From assembly GCA_006386115.1 (NCBI GenBank), contig VFIW01000053.1, positions 1-64,000 on the forward strand: a stretch of DNA of 64,000 bases, in the 5' to 3' direction. Position numbers and translations under genes: made by a program. Within the stretch, counting starts at the first letter, position 1; each line of letters opens with the position of its first letter. Shown in pieces: positions 32,053-42,562 of the stretch. The DNA is from Globisporangium splendens (taxonomy: Eukaryota > Oomycota > Peronosporomycetes > Pythiales > Pythiaceae). Below the pieces are notes generated by a model, which worked only from the letters and a program-made list of their open reading frames with translations, did no database searches and was not told where the DNA came from.

Positions 32053-34092
32053 TCAGGTGCACTGTGGCAGACGCTGCGAGTGCATGCGCACCATCTCGCC
32101 GCCCTTGCTCGAGCAGCGCGCCGCGCGCGTGGCACCGCACTGCTGCTGCACGGCGTCGTCCTTGGTGCTGATGCTGTTGTTGCTGCCGCGTCCGCACTCG
32201 CCGACGCGGTGTCCGCTGGTGCGCGACAACGATGCGAAGCGCTGCAGCAGCGCGCAGATGGCCACGTGGTCGTTCGCGACCGCGATCATCATGGCGTCGC
32301 TGTCGTTCTGCGTGCGCTGCGCGACGTCGGCGTTCTGCTGCAGGAGAAACTCGGTGATTTCCAACGATCCCAGTTTCGCAGCAAAGTGCAGCGGTGTGAT
32401 GCCGCTCGCGGTGCGCACGTTCACGTCGGCGCCGTGGTCCACGACGAGCAAGTGTACGATCTCGACGTTTTGCGACACGATGGCCGCGTGCAGCGGAAAA
32501 GTCCCGCGCGAACTGCACGCCGCGACACTCGCACCTGCGCGCAGCAGCTTGGTCGCGACGTCGACGCAGCCGTTGCGACACGCTGCGATCAGTGGCGTCA
32601 CGCCCGCGTCGTTCGCTTGGTTCACGTCGGCGCCTTCCTCGAGCAGCAACTCGACTATGTCGGTGTGACCCATGCGCGCTGCGATGTGCAGACACGACGA
32701 GCCGTCCGCCATGCACGTGTTGGCGTCGGCATAGTTGAATAAAAGCAGCTGCACGGCGTACGTGTGGCCGATGCGGCACGCTACGTACAGGCAGATCTCC
32801 CACCGACGCGCTGTCGTGAGACTTGGAGACGCGAGCTCGCCGATATCGTGCGCGTATTGAGCGAGCACGTGGTCGCAGAACTCTTCCAGGAACGTGTACA
32901 TTGTCTCAACTTTGACGGTCTGGACCTGCAGCACGGGCAGCGACGCGCGCATGGATGGACGCTCCTTCTCGATTGCTTCGGTTAACAATGTGGTTCGCTG
33001 ACTGAAGCGACTGGAGGCACTGCTGCTGTCTGCTGGGACTTGCGCGTCGTCGTCGCTCATCATCATCTGGTCAGCGCACTGCTGTCGCCATCCTTGCAGT
33101 CCGAGTGGCTGATGCGGGATCTTCGCTCCCGACGGCGTCGTGATTGTGGGGAAGTGCACATCGGCTTGGAGAAAGGCAGCAAACGTGTGCAGCACCGCGC
33201 ATTCGCTGTTGGCAAGCGTCGCGGCGCGCAACTCGTCGTCGGAGAATGTCGCAAAGTACGCCTGCACTTCTCGGATAAACGTTTCTAGCGCTTTGCGCCG
33301 CGTGCTCAGCATCGCCTTGCTCTGCGTCACGAAGTGAGGACATCGCGACGGGAACGGGAACACGCGCGCCACGTGGCGAAGACCGTCGAAGCGGCACTGG
33401 ATGTTGCCATCACAGCGGCAACCGTTTGCGGCTCCACGCATGCCGGTCATGGCCAATCGGGAGCGCACGCGGTCAATCGTATTGCGACGCTGTCGCTGCT
33501 GCTGGCTGGACGGAATCGCCTGTTGGTGATCACCCAGAGTCTTCCAGAGCTCTCGGAACTGCGAATAGGAACGGTACGTCACGCGGTGGTCCACATGGGA
33601 CGACGCATTCGACTGGATGGACTGGCGCATGGACGACGCGGAGCTGGACGTGGACGCGCGCGTGTGGCGGCGCGTCAGTTCAATCGCGAAGAAGATCTTG
33701 CCGCCCGTCGCGTGGTACGACGGCACGCGTAGCGAGCACTCCTTGACCCAGCTGCTCATCTGTTTGTTGTGAAGGTGCTCGCTCTGAAGATTGCTGAATG
33801 CCCGACGAAACGAGTGCGCTTCTGGCTGCTGCAAAGGGATCCTTTGTTCGGCTTGAGACGTGCGGCTGAGATTCGACGCGAATAGACGGAAGAGTGATTG
33901 GTCTAAATCCGTCGCCTGCCTGCTGACAATGGAGGCACGTGGAAGGAATGCGGAGAATAAATAGCTGTCAAGACAATACACGAAGCGTTCTGCGTGGCTT
34001 TGTGTTGGCGCAGTGCGGCAGCAAATGCGCGTGTGAGCGGCGCTCAAAGCCTTAAGGGCAGCGTCCAGTTCCATGGGCAGTCGCGTGTGCAT
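32053..34092 (-). CDS. PX-like and ankyrin-repeat protein
   Basis: A single-exon frame of 679 residues from the ATG at 34,092 (alternative ATG at 34,074; the frame is open to 34,197 without an ATG). Residues about 115-315 look like a PX (phosphoinositide-binding) domain with a long insert: VTYRSYSQFRELWKTL, then FPFPSRCPHF and TRRKALETFIREVQAYF, the usual order of PX motifs. Residues about 435-620 hold six ankyrin repeats, for example GSSCLHIAARMGHTDIVELL and GITPLHFAAKLGSLEITEFL. The tail is Ser/Asn/Arg-rich. The combination suggests a membrane-recruited scaffold on endosomes; this is inference from domain types. Several long antisense frames here are GC-rich shadows. Confidence 0.85.
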   Translation of the reverse strand: MHTRLPMELDAALKALSAAHTRICCRTAPTQSHAERFVYCLDSYLFSAFLPRASIVSRQATDLDQSLFRLFASNLSRTSQAEQRIPLQQPEAHSFRRAFSNLQSEHLHNKQMSSWVKECSLRVPSYHATGGKIFFAIELTRRHTRASTSSSASSMRQSIQSNASSHVDHRVTYRSYSQFRELWKTLGDHQQAIPSSQQQRQRRNTIDRVRSRLAMTGMRGAANGCRCDGNIQCRFDGLRHVARVFPFPSRCPHFVTQSKAMLSTRRKALETFIREVQAYFATFSDDELRAATLANSECAVLHTFAAFLQADVHFPTITTPSGAKIPHQPLGLQGWRQQCADQMMMSDDDAQVPADSSSASSRFSQRTTLLTEAIEKERPSMRASLPVLQVQTVKVETMYTFLEEFCDHVLAQYAHDIGELASPSLTTARRWEICLYVACRIGHTYAVQLLLFNYADANTCMADGSSCLHIAARMGHTDIVELLLEEGADVNQANDAGVTPLIAACRNGCVDVATKLLRAGASVAACSSRGTFPLHAAIVSQNVEIVHLLVVDHGADVNVRTASGITPLHFAAKLGSLEITEFLLQQNADVAQRTQNDSDAMMIAVANDHVAICALLQRFASLSRTSGHRVGECGRGSNNSISTKDDAVQQQCGATRAARCSSKGGEMVRMHSQRLPQCT

Positions 34093-34197
34093 ACACGGCG
34101 ATCTGTTAGGTAACCGGCTTTGTGAGTCACGCGTTGCAGTCAGTCCATCAAGATGTCCAGTAGGGGACGGCGCATCATCCTCCACACGACCGTCCAC

Positions 34198-34960
34198 TGC
34201 CTTTTGCTCATAGTGGATCCACCTCCCCTACACCTCGTTGCACAACAGTCCACCCTTGATTCTCTCTGCACACCTTGAAGCCTCTATACAGAGGACTCTC
34301 TTCAACATTGTGGATCCGCCTCCCCTCTATAGAGGACTGCCACCATACAGTTTTTCGAGCCAAAAAATTGCTGCCCTAAACCTGCACTGGCACTATAAGC
34401 GGATCCGCTGGTGGACAGTGCCATTTGACATCAAGTGCAGAAACAGGACTGACAACGCATCTCCCATCCCTTTCTGTCTGACTACTTGACGAGCTCTTCG
34501 TTTGCATTCTTGAACTGCCTTGCGGCACTTCCCGTCTGCGGATCCTTTATTGTATGCCAGTGGCTCAGACGATCTGCTGCACACTTGGACTAGTGGATCC
34601 ACTCGTTGCTTGGGGCAGCATCACCTGCTGGTTGGGTGCGTGTCATCAGGTTTGGTTGGCTCTCGATCCTCTTTGAAATCCTCTGCTGTCTTCGGTGTGG
34701 CGCATGCGTAAAGGATACTTTCTGGATCAACTCGCTCGTCTTTTTCCGAAGTCACACGTGCATGCCACTTGCGTTTTTTTTCGACTCGCACCTCGAAAGA
34801 ATCCACTCGAGTTGTTACTTTTGACAGTGTTGAGGTTGTGCAAATCTACTTGATTATCCGCTGCTCAACTTTTTCTTGATTCACATTGATTGTCGCTGAT
34901 ATATCGCATCCACCAGCAGCAGATTACTCACCTGTTGCTCTCGCTTTCTGCTGCTGGTAA
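34198..34960. other. Intergenic with clustered GGATCC palindromes
   Basis: About 760 bp without a supported gene. Five GGATCC sites occur between 34,212 and 34,603, two of them inside perfect 12-bp palindromes (agcggatccgct at 34,398 and agtggatccact at 34,592). A ctctata...gaggact motif is repeated near 34,283 and 34,335. Confidence 0.5.
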
Positions 34961-36100
34961 TTAAACTCTGAGGGGCTCCGCGAAAAGATCGATTCGGTGG
35001 ACGACGTTGAGCTCCTCAATCTCGCATTGCTCTTGCAAAAGCTGAAGCGACCGGAACTCCTTTTCGACAATCTCCTGCTCGTGGTCTGTCCATGGATGGT
35101 CACAATTACAGATCCATGGACTAAACGGTCAAGCACAAAACACGAACGTCCAATAGATAAACAAGTCCCAAGTTAGCTCACCCGCGATCCATTGAAGTAG
35201 TAATTGATTCGATCGTTGATTCCATACCTGTCGAATCCAGAGCAACTGCATTTCGGTTTCTTGCAGTGGAACGGCTTGCTGCTTGAGTCATGATCAATAT
35301 GTTTGTGCTTGCAACGACAGCGTAAAATCCACGCGCCTTCTGTGACCACGTAGAAAAACGATGCGCATGCGCATTTCGCCGATGTGCATGCAAACTTGCG
35401 AAAATCGGTCTTGTTCTTCACACGAGGATCCATGGATGTGGATGGATGCTCTTTGTATCGATGGCCACTGACATGGGCGGATGAACAAAGTAAGTTGGCC
35501 ATTGCTTGCGCAGGGAACAGATCAAGAAACAACAACATACCACAAACATCGACTCTCTTTGCGGATCGGAATGCACTCTCGCTTGCACGTCCGGCAGCTC
35601 CATTTCACAACCCGTTTCTTCAGATTCTGCTTCGCTGCTTTGCATCTTGGTCCAAATTCGGCGCCGTTCATGGCATCACGCATTATCTGCGTCTGCAATG
35701 CGTCAGCACTGGCTGCGGCAAGAATTGGCGCATCTCTCGCAATACCTTCATCCCTTTCGTTGCATTTTCGTGTGGACGCAGCTTCAAAGACCACCGTTTT
35801 CTGCAACAACTGCGCTATCGTGAGTTCCTCTTCTTTGTCTCTCTGATTCGAGCTTCGTTGGGCACAGTTGAACTCGATCCTACGCTTTCCAAGCTTCAAA
35901 TTGGTTACCTGAGGGATGGACTGTGATGCTTGAACCCTTTCGCCAACGAGAGGAGGATCGCCAAGTCTTGACTGTAAACGCTCGATCGCGTAGTTCACCT
36001 CTGAGTTGCCTTCAATGGCTGGCACACGCTTTGCTTTGCTGTCGACTTGCTAACTTTCCTCTGTTTCGGGCTGACCAATGTGGATCTCCTCGTCGCTCAT
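34961..36100 (-). pseudogene. FAM221-family protein, in-frame stop at codon 17
   Basis: Minus-strand exons 36,100-35,541, 35,467-35,228 and 35,120-34,961 (960 bp, GT-AG introns of 73 and 107 bp). The cysteine-rich FAM221 core is clear: CLCGHRYKEH, FACTSAKCACASFFYVVTEG, CRCKHKHIDHD, CKKPKCSCSGFDSPW and CNCDHPWTDHEQE, followed by a helical tail VEKEFRSLQLLQEQCEIEEL. FAM221 proteins are conserved in ciliated eukaryotes and their molecular role is poorly known; the Cys pattern suggests zinc binding. The only in-frame ATG upstream (36,100) is followed by TAG at 36,052-36,050, codon 17; downstream the frame is clean. No intron can remove the stop, since only a 26-bp GT..AG stretch spans it. It may be a recent nonsense allele, a wrong base, or a gene using an unseen start, so pseudogene is provisional. 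Confidence 0.75.
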
Positions 36101-36386
36101 TTGTTGCTGGCTGCGCGGTTGCTTTCTCGCTTTATTGTGTCGCATTTTCAGTTTGAGAAGACTGAGCGCTTCATTTCGGATCGTAACCATCGATTGATCC
36201 ACCATGGCGCTGCCCTGCATGTGGTCTTCGTTTTGGCTGGCATTTCTGCTCCTCCGTGCCTTCATTCGCACCGAGGTTGTGAGGAGTTGGCGCCGCAAAA
36301 GAGCATCATGCAACCCTTCGACATGCAACAGTTTCCAGAAATATCGCTGCCGCACTTCACTCTCCTGAACGGGACGCTCGTTCGCA

Positions 36387-38213
36387 TTGACGCACCAGAG
36401 CGAAGCAGTGACTCGGATTGTAGCTCTCAGTGTTCTTCTCCTCGCTTGTGCTGGCGAACTTTGTGGCACGATTCACGCGCTCACGTGCAACCCAGGGACG
36501 TACTTTGATGGCGTGAAGTGCACGCTTTGTCCTGGCGGACGTCCCGGTTTGACCTCACCTCGATGCTCGGGAGATTGCGCAGGTGGGCACTTTTGTCCCA
36601 AAGGATCGACATCTTCGACTCAGAACGCCTGTGGCCGCTCGATCTACTACTATCCTCGAGGGAGCGCCATGCGGAAACGAGTCACGGAAGGATACTATAC
36701 TGTCAAATATCCACTCGATCTGAGCCACAAGTGTCGACCAAACACTGCAGCCTCCCAGCGAATGTGCGAAACAGGTCACTTCTGCGAACTGGGTGTCCGA
36801 TACGCATGTGCTGAAGAGTGCTATGGTGAGCGTTTCGGGTTGACATCGTCCGAGTGCAGTGGGAAGTGCCCGAAAGGATTCTACTGTCCGCTGGTGACTT
36901 CCCACCCGATTCCGTGTCCGGCTGGAGCGTTTGGCAACGAGCTTGGTCTCAAGAACGCGAGCTGTAGTGGGTTGCGTCCCCTGGGATACCAGTGGTACGT
37001 AGTTGCTTGGCTGCATGCGTCGTCGCGTCCAACTTCTTTCTCATCTCTCGATGTTGTGCCTTCGTCCGGTCTCGTTTGCAGCGAAAGTGGCACAACCATC
37101 CCAAAACCATGCCCAGCTGGTACGCTCGGAAGATCGAAAGGCTTAGCGACCAAGCTGTGCTCGTCCCAGTGCACCCAGGTGCACGCGTCGACCGTTTGTC
37201 TTCCATCTCCTTGTCCTCGAGGGTATTACTGTCCACTGGCATCGACGCAGCCGATTCCTTGCGGTGGTGCAGCCTGGTACTGCCCAGAAGGATCAAAGAC
37301 ACCAACAAGTGTCTCTGTGGGATGTTACACGACGTCAATTGGCGTTGGACGCGACGAGCAAAACAACTCGAACGTCTCAGATACAGTGTGAGAAAGGCTC
37401 GTATTGCGTTGGTGGTATCAAGTACTTGTGTCCAGCAGGAGTGTATGGAGACACGAGAGGATTGTCGACTGCCTTGTGCTCTGGGTCTTGCCCAGCAGGG
37501 TATTTCTGGTGAGTGCAGCCCATGCAGACCTATTTTTCATCTCCATTGTAGCTGCTTTGTGAGCACGTGTTTTGTTTCTCTTTCCACCGACAGTCCTGTA
37601 GGCACTTCAGACTTCTTGCTGCATCCGTGCTCAAACAAAGATACCTACTGCTGCCAAGGATCCGCTCAACCTTCGTCAGTGAGTACGGGGTACTACACCA
37701 CTCTCTCGTCCCAGAACGTGCAAACCGACCAACTCATCTGTCCTCTGGGTAGCTACTGCGTTGGTGGGATCGCTTACTTGTGTCCTGTTGGAACCTACGG
37801 AGGCACCCAAGGACTTTCGTCTTCGTCATGTTCGGGGGATGCCAACAAGGGTACATTTGCCCCAGAGGCTCTTCGTCTGCGACCTAGTCACCCTGTCCAG
37901 CAGGACCATACTCCCAGAATGGATCGATTGCGCTCCATGTGCTCCTGGTTGCTGGTGCAATTCCGGATCGCCCAGTTGTCAGCAAAACCAGTGTGGCTCC
38001 GACACCAGCTATTGCTCTCTTGGGTCTTCGTCAGCGCTGTCTGTGGCGATGAGATACTATGGTGCCGGCCAGCAGCCTTTGACTCACACGTTGCAAGCGT
38101 TTTGCACAGTCCACAATGCGAAACACATCCCGCAATGTCCAGCACGAACACTTGGACCGAACAGCGGAATTTGACAGCGCCAACTAGACCTGTACAAACA
38201 CAATGGCTTTTAG
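36387..38213 (+). pseudogene. GCC2/GCC3-type cysteine-rich secreted protein, pseudogene
   Basis: The sequence encodes repeated units of about 50 residues, such as CNPGTYFDGVKCTLCPGG, CPKGFYCPLVTSHPIPCPAG, CEKGSYCVGGIKYLCPAG and CPLGSYCVGGIAYLCPVG, the pattern of GCC2/GCC3 or ephrin-receptor-like repeats common in oomycete surface proteins. The N-terminus contains a signal-peptide-like VALSVLLLACAGELCGTIHA. Introns at 36,995-37,081 and 37,509-37,593 have good GT-AG ends. Lesions: no ATG in frame before the signal region, a frameshift near 37,378, loss of one G in an oligo-G run near 37,837, an in-frame TAG near 37,893, and another frameshift near 37,925. LINE copy C is inserted at the 3' end, so the rest is displaced or lost. 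Confidence 0.82.
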
Positions 38214-40879
38214 TTTATTTTAGTTTATGTGGTGAGGCATATTTAGGTTCATCTTCGTGACCTACAATATCCATTCTCCTACCTAATCTTCATTACGAAT
38301 TTCATCTAGGAGTGTAAATGTGTCTATAGCGCGGATTGCACTAGATCACTTCTAACTGCTAAATAATCTTTGACCAGGATGGCATGTTCTCTTGGTCCTA
38401 TGTGAGGCTGCCTTGTGTTGTCCAATGACCTTGGGTCTTCCGAACTTCGCATAAGCCAATGCATGACGTCGTTGTCAAGATCCTGGGTGAGATTGTTGAA
38501 AGCAGCTCTTTGAGTTGGGAAGTGAACCTGCGTTGAGGTTCTGGTGTCCATGGCTAGGTTGGCGGCTGAGTCCGCCATCTTGTTGAAGGCACGGTAGTGA
38601 TGGTACCATCCTCGGATGTCGATGCAATCCGCGAGTCGTCGACTTGTCTGGTATAAACGTGCCAATCGGTGCTGTCGAGGGGACCGATGCATTCGCTGTT
38701 GGAAGACAATGAGTGCACTGTCTCCAATCACGTACAACGGTTCGAAGTGACTGCGTTGGGCTTCTCGGAGTCCATGTATAAGACCCCAGTACTCGGCAAA
38801 GTTGTTGGTCGTGTCCTTCCTGCTATATGCCATGTTGGCGGTCCAGATTAAACTGGCTGTGTGCGAGTCCTTATGGACACGCACGATAATGGATCCAGTC
38901 CCTCCTGGTCCTGGATTGTCGCGTGATCCACCATCGAAAAACAACAGGTAAACGCCGCGAGTATCATTTGGAGTCAAGGGGATGGCGTCGGTTTGGCTGA
39001 GAAAGCAGTCGACATATGCCTCGAGAACTACTGCAACCGTGTGACCGTCCAAGTCTCCAGCTTGTGCTTCAGCGAGTCGTGTGAGGTTTCGCATTCCTGC
39101 CTCTAATCTGGTCATCATGATCGCCATCTCAGCAGTCGATTCGATTGGATCCGAATCCATGCGTCGCAGATGCGCACACCAAATGGCTTGTATGAGCGAC
39201 GCGCTCATATATCGCCACAGCATGTGTGCGACGGAATAGAGGTGATCTTGGAGATGTTCATTGGAGAACTTGTGTCCGATAATGTGTCTCTTGATCGTGG
39301 TCCATGCACGCCTTGGAGTATCTGGTAGATCCAGACTGAAGATCCAGATTGCGGGGTCGTGACCAGGAGTGATTCCGATCTTCGCCCATAGCGCATAAAA
39401 GTAGTTCCACACGAGTTTGGCTTTCGGACACTCCCAGAATAGATGTTGAACAGAAGATTGGACAACTTGGGAGCATTCGGGATTCGAGCAGGATAGATCA
39501 GCTTTCTCCTAGTTCCACATGGAGAGTCGGTTGGCTTTCAGCCGGAGAAGAGTCTGAGCTGTATAAGCAGTAATCCCTGGGATGTTGTGTAATTCGCTCC
39601 ACTGGATTAATTGCAGTCCTGGCCACAGAGACCCTGCTGTATGGGCAGCTTTGTTGGCTGCTGCATCTCGAGTATCTTTGCCAATTTGTGTCCTCGTTGC
39701 TGCAACTTGTTGCCGATAGAAAGATATGGTCGTATTGTATCGTCCGTTGCCACCCCATAGTTGCACGATTCTTGTGAAACGTGGATGTGCATGGAACGAC
39801 ACCTTCTACCCGTTCAAGTCTCTTGTTGCCATGACGTCACAGTCCATTGCGGAGTGAACTGTATGCGTAGCTTTGACTAGGGTCGTGTTGACGTGGGTCA
39901 GAGCTGCTTCGCTGCTGTGCAGATGCCATTCGTGGTTATAATGACGTTGCCTGTTGTACAGCCGAAGCACATTTGTTTGCTGTGGTCGATACAGAAGCTG
40001 TGGGAAGTTGGATACCAACGTAGCACATAACCGCTCGAGCGCTCGAATAGACGGCCGGGAGAATCCGGAGATTCCACATGTTGGGATGAAGTTAAGCACT
40101 CCTGGTCTTATCCACTCCCATCGAAGTATGTCGCCCAGTTGTGCTGTTCCAACTGATAATGATGTGTGAGCAAGCTTTGTAAGGGGAGCCGTTGGAATCA
40201 AGAAGCCACCCATCTGCAGTCGAGGTCATGTATGGCAGCCATTCTGCACAGAATGTCCCACGTAGCTTTCGTCCTTCAGCGATGATACCTGGAAGCCTGT
40301 CAGACATTTTAGAGCTGAGGTCGATCTGGAACACATCGCCGTCCCATTGAGCCTGCACAATTGTCGACTTGAAGTGCTCGTAACACCAACGTACATTGTC
40401 ACGTTCTCTGGGCTCATAGGGTCGAGAATGGAGCGACGCACATAATGCTGCGCCAGTTGTCCACATGTTATCACGAAGCTGGGGTGGCCGCCTTGGAATT
40501 GCATCGAGCGGCGTGATGTACGTCGAAGAAGCCCTTGTGTTGTGCAGCAAGATTTCCCCGATGACCTGATCGATGTGAGAGGTTGTGAGTGCCCATTTGG
40601 AGACTGCTGTGGCACTCATCGTCATCAGCTCAGTTCTGATGTTGGGTACTGACAAGCCTCCATTCATTTTTTTGAGTTCAGCTTGTTCTTCCTTCATCCA
40701 CGGTTTCGCAGGCTTACCATTCCTTGAGCCCCAGACAAATTGTTTCACTAGGTCGTGTAGCTGATTGACAATAGCCGTAGAGGGCCAGGAGTGCCTGACC
40801 ACGTAAAGCACTTTGGGTATGATGACGGCACTGGCAATTGCTGCGCGCTGGGCGACAGAGTGAGTTTTGAGACGCGCAA
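38214..40879 (-). mobile_element. Element 2 copy C: 5'-truncated LINE
   Basis: The minus strand holds the family 3' end (38,233-38,390), RNase H and the last part of ORF2. It matches copies A and B up to gcgcaa at 40,880 and then stops, the typical 5' truncation of LINEs. The flanks carry an imperfect 12-bp duplication, aatggcttttag at 38,202-38,213 and aatggtttttag at 40,878-40,889, with one mismatch. The tail is rich in taaactaaaa. Confidence 0.88.
38324..40811 (-). pseudogene. Copy C ORF2 3' part (RT thumb to RNase H), broken
   Basis: Frames 40,811-40,092, 40,213-39,806, 39,802-39,509 and 39,412-38,324 follow each other. Lesions: one extra T near 40,176, CAG to TAG at 39,806-39,808, and TAG at 39,509-39,511, which is shared with copy B. 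RNase H reads LLFFDGGSRDNPGPGG, with Asp replacing the Gly found in copies A and B. Confidence 0.88.
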
Positions 40880-40889
40880 TGGTTTTTAG

Positions 40890-41291
40890 CTCTTCGAGTA
40901 CAATTGCAACTCCTTGAACTTGCTAATGTGCACACAAACGACACGGAGGTTCCCCTCGCTTCCACCAATCACTTGCCTGCAATCATTAGCTTGTAAAACA
41001 ACGATCTTGCGACAGCGAAGCCGATGCATCGCGACTTTGATGGCTATTGTGGAATTGCATCTGCTCATCAACTCCAGCGCACCATCATCCACATACTCGC
41101 AGCTTGAATGAGCTCCACCATCACTCACGTCTTTCCTGCTTCACATCCTAAAAGAAAAAAAGGGATGAAAATGGAGCAAGGATTTCCTTTCTCCATTTTT
41201 CTTATGTTGAGGGAAACAAAACGATCGGCAAGCCAAGTCGCTCTCACTCTGGAAATCGCTCAGTCTCAGTCAAGTCTCCCGTTTCCCAAGC
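40890..41291. other. Intergenic right of LINE copy C
   Basis: About 400 bp. A minus-strand frame of 80 codons (40,886-41,128) looks protein-like but matches nothing I know. The 60 bases before 41,292 resemble the leader before the duplicate at 55,885. Confidence 0.35.
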
Positions 41292-41909
41292 ATGGCCACC
41301 CACCTCGCTCACCGACTGCCGTGGGTCTCTCTCTGTGAGGTCGTCGACCATTTGAACAAGCAGACAAAGGGAAACCATCACAGCCGATGCGAAGAAAAGC
41401 ACATGAAGATCACCCGCCACTTTGCGCGGTGCCTCACAGACGCAATCAAGGAGTTCGCTGCCACGGACAAGTCGAGTGACGAAGAGAAAGCAGAGTTCGA
41501 CGTCGCCAAGTGGGATCACAACTACCATCGTCCGACAGGTATCGGTGGCTGGATGGGGGACTACTGGAGTATTCTCAACGGCTACCTCCAATTGAATTTG
41601 CTGTTGATGGACCCAGAAAAGTACCCACCAATGATCCTCTCCAAGTATTATGAGCGAGGTGCGACATGGGAAATGGAGGTTCTCTGTGGTTTGTGTGATG
41701 GCGGTCACCCCGACTTTCTCGCCAATCATATCCGCCATGTCTTTGACGAGCACTACTGTCTCAAGCCCCTCACCGCGGACGTATTGCAGATCCTGCGCGA
41801 CCACTGTGCGATGCTCTTTCGCTGTCTCTACAGCACCACTGAGGGAAACCTTGCGCTCGACTCGGAGTTCGTGGCAGAAAACCTCAAACTTCGTTTTGCG
41901 TGTGGTTAA
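41292..41909 (+). CDS. Unknown 205-residue protein
   Basis: A single intact frame starting at ATG in the context aagcATGG. The N-terminus MATHLAHRLPWVSLCEVVDH is followed by an acidic helical stretch and a globular part rich in Trp, Tyr and Cys (GGWMGDYWSILNGYLQLNLL, WEMEVLCGLCDGGHPDF). No signal peptide, membrane segment or domain recognised. A degraded partial duplicate, including the leader, lies at 55,885-56,030. This shows that the reading frame belongs to a duplicated gene family rather than to chance. Function unknown. Confidence 0.6.
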   Translation: MATHLAHRLPWVSLCEVVDHLNKQTKGNHHSRCEEKHMKITRHFARCLTDAIKEFAATDKSSDEEKAEFDVAKWDHNYHRPTGIGGWMGDYWSILNGYLQLNLLLMDPEKYPPMILSKYYERGATWEMEVLCGLCDGGHPDFLANHIRHVFDEHYCLKPLTADVLQILRDHCAMLFRCLYSTTEGNLALDSEFVAENLKLRFACG

Positions 41910-42562
41910 GCACTGGGAAGTCTCTGCAGCCTTTCTCCGCATTGTTAAATAACAGGAATAGCATTCTTTGTGGGCATGCATTGTTGATTTGATCCGAGAG
42001 TTTTTGCATCTCCATCATGAAGCGAAACGAAAACCTCAAATCCCAGAACAAAGGTCGCTCTTTCTGTGGTAGTTTTACCGTGAAACAAGGATCTATGAGT
42101 GCAGTACCACACACAGCTCATGCAAACAGGATCGGGTAAGTTGGAGGACAAGAACTGCATTGAGCATGCTGACACCTCGCAATGGCACTTGGTATTCATG
42201 CTTTCACGCTCGAGTGCTTCCTCGTCGAAATCGAGAAACACATCTGTGAGAGAACACGTGTGGCAAATCACTCACATCCAAGCTCCTTCTCATTGTCCAC
42301 GTCTTGGCTCAACTGTGATTCGGGTTGTCTGTAAAATCATTGATCCAAAAACACTCGAGTTGGAAACTTTGGTAAATCCCTGTGGTCAGCGAAAACGTGT
42401 CCTTGACCAGCTAAGCAACACTGTCAGCCCAAGGCGATTCTTGTAGCTCTTAAACCTGACTACTTGAGTACCAGTTCTTCAAGCATTCGAGAAAACCTCC
42501 GTCGCGTCTAAAACAAACAGCAGCAACGCAACACAAAGGCGATTGGCATAGGCATCATATGG
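41910..42562. other. Intergenic or unrecognised exons
   Basis: About 650 bp. Overlapping short frames occur on both strands (for example 42,099-42,446 plus, 41,945-42,271 minus); none has a recognisable motif or clear splice logic. Confidence 0.3.

Noticed and set aside
31992..32803. 270-codon minus-strand frame overlapping the PX-ankyrin gene
   Set aside because: Same strand but another phase of the GC-rich ankyrin part; extremely Arg-rich and without domain.
36053..36078. Tiny intron that would remove the FAM221 stop codon
   Set aside because: The only GT..AG span there is 26 bp, too short for a spliceosomal intron in this genome, where others are 70 bp or more.
37168..37215. Possible short intron gtgcac...ctcgag in the GCC2/GCC3 relic
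   Set aside because: Removing it breaks the reading frame, whereas reading through gives the expected CPRGYYCP repeat core.
40886..41128. 80-codon minus-strand frame next to LINE copy C
   Set aside because: Protein-like composition but no domain, no splice support and abuts the insertion; not enough to call a gene.
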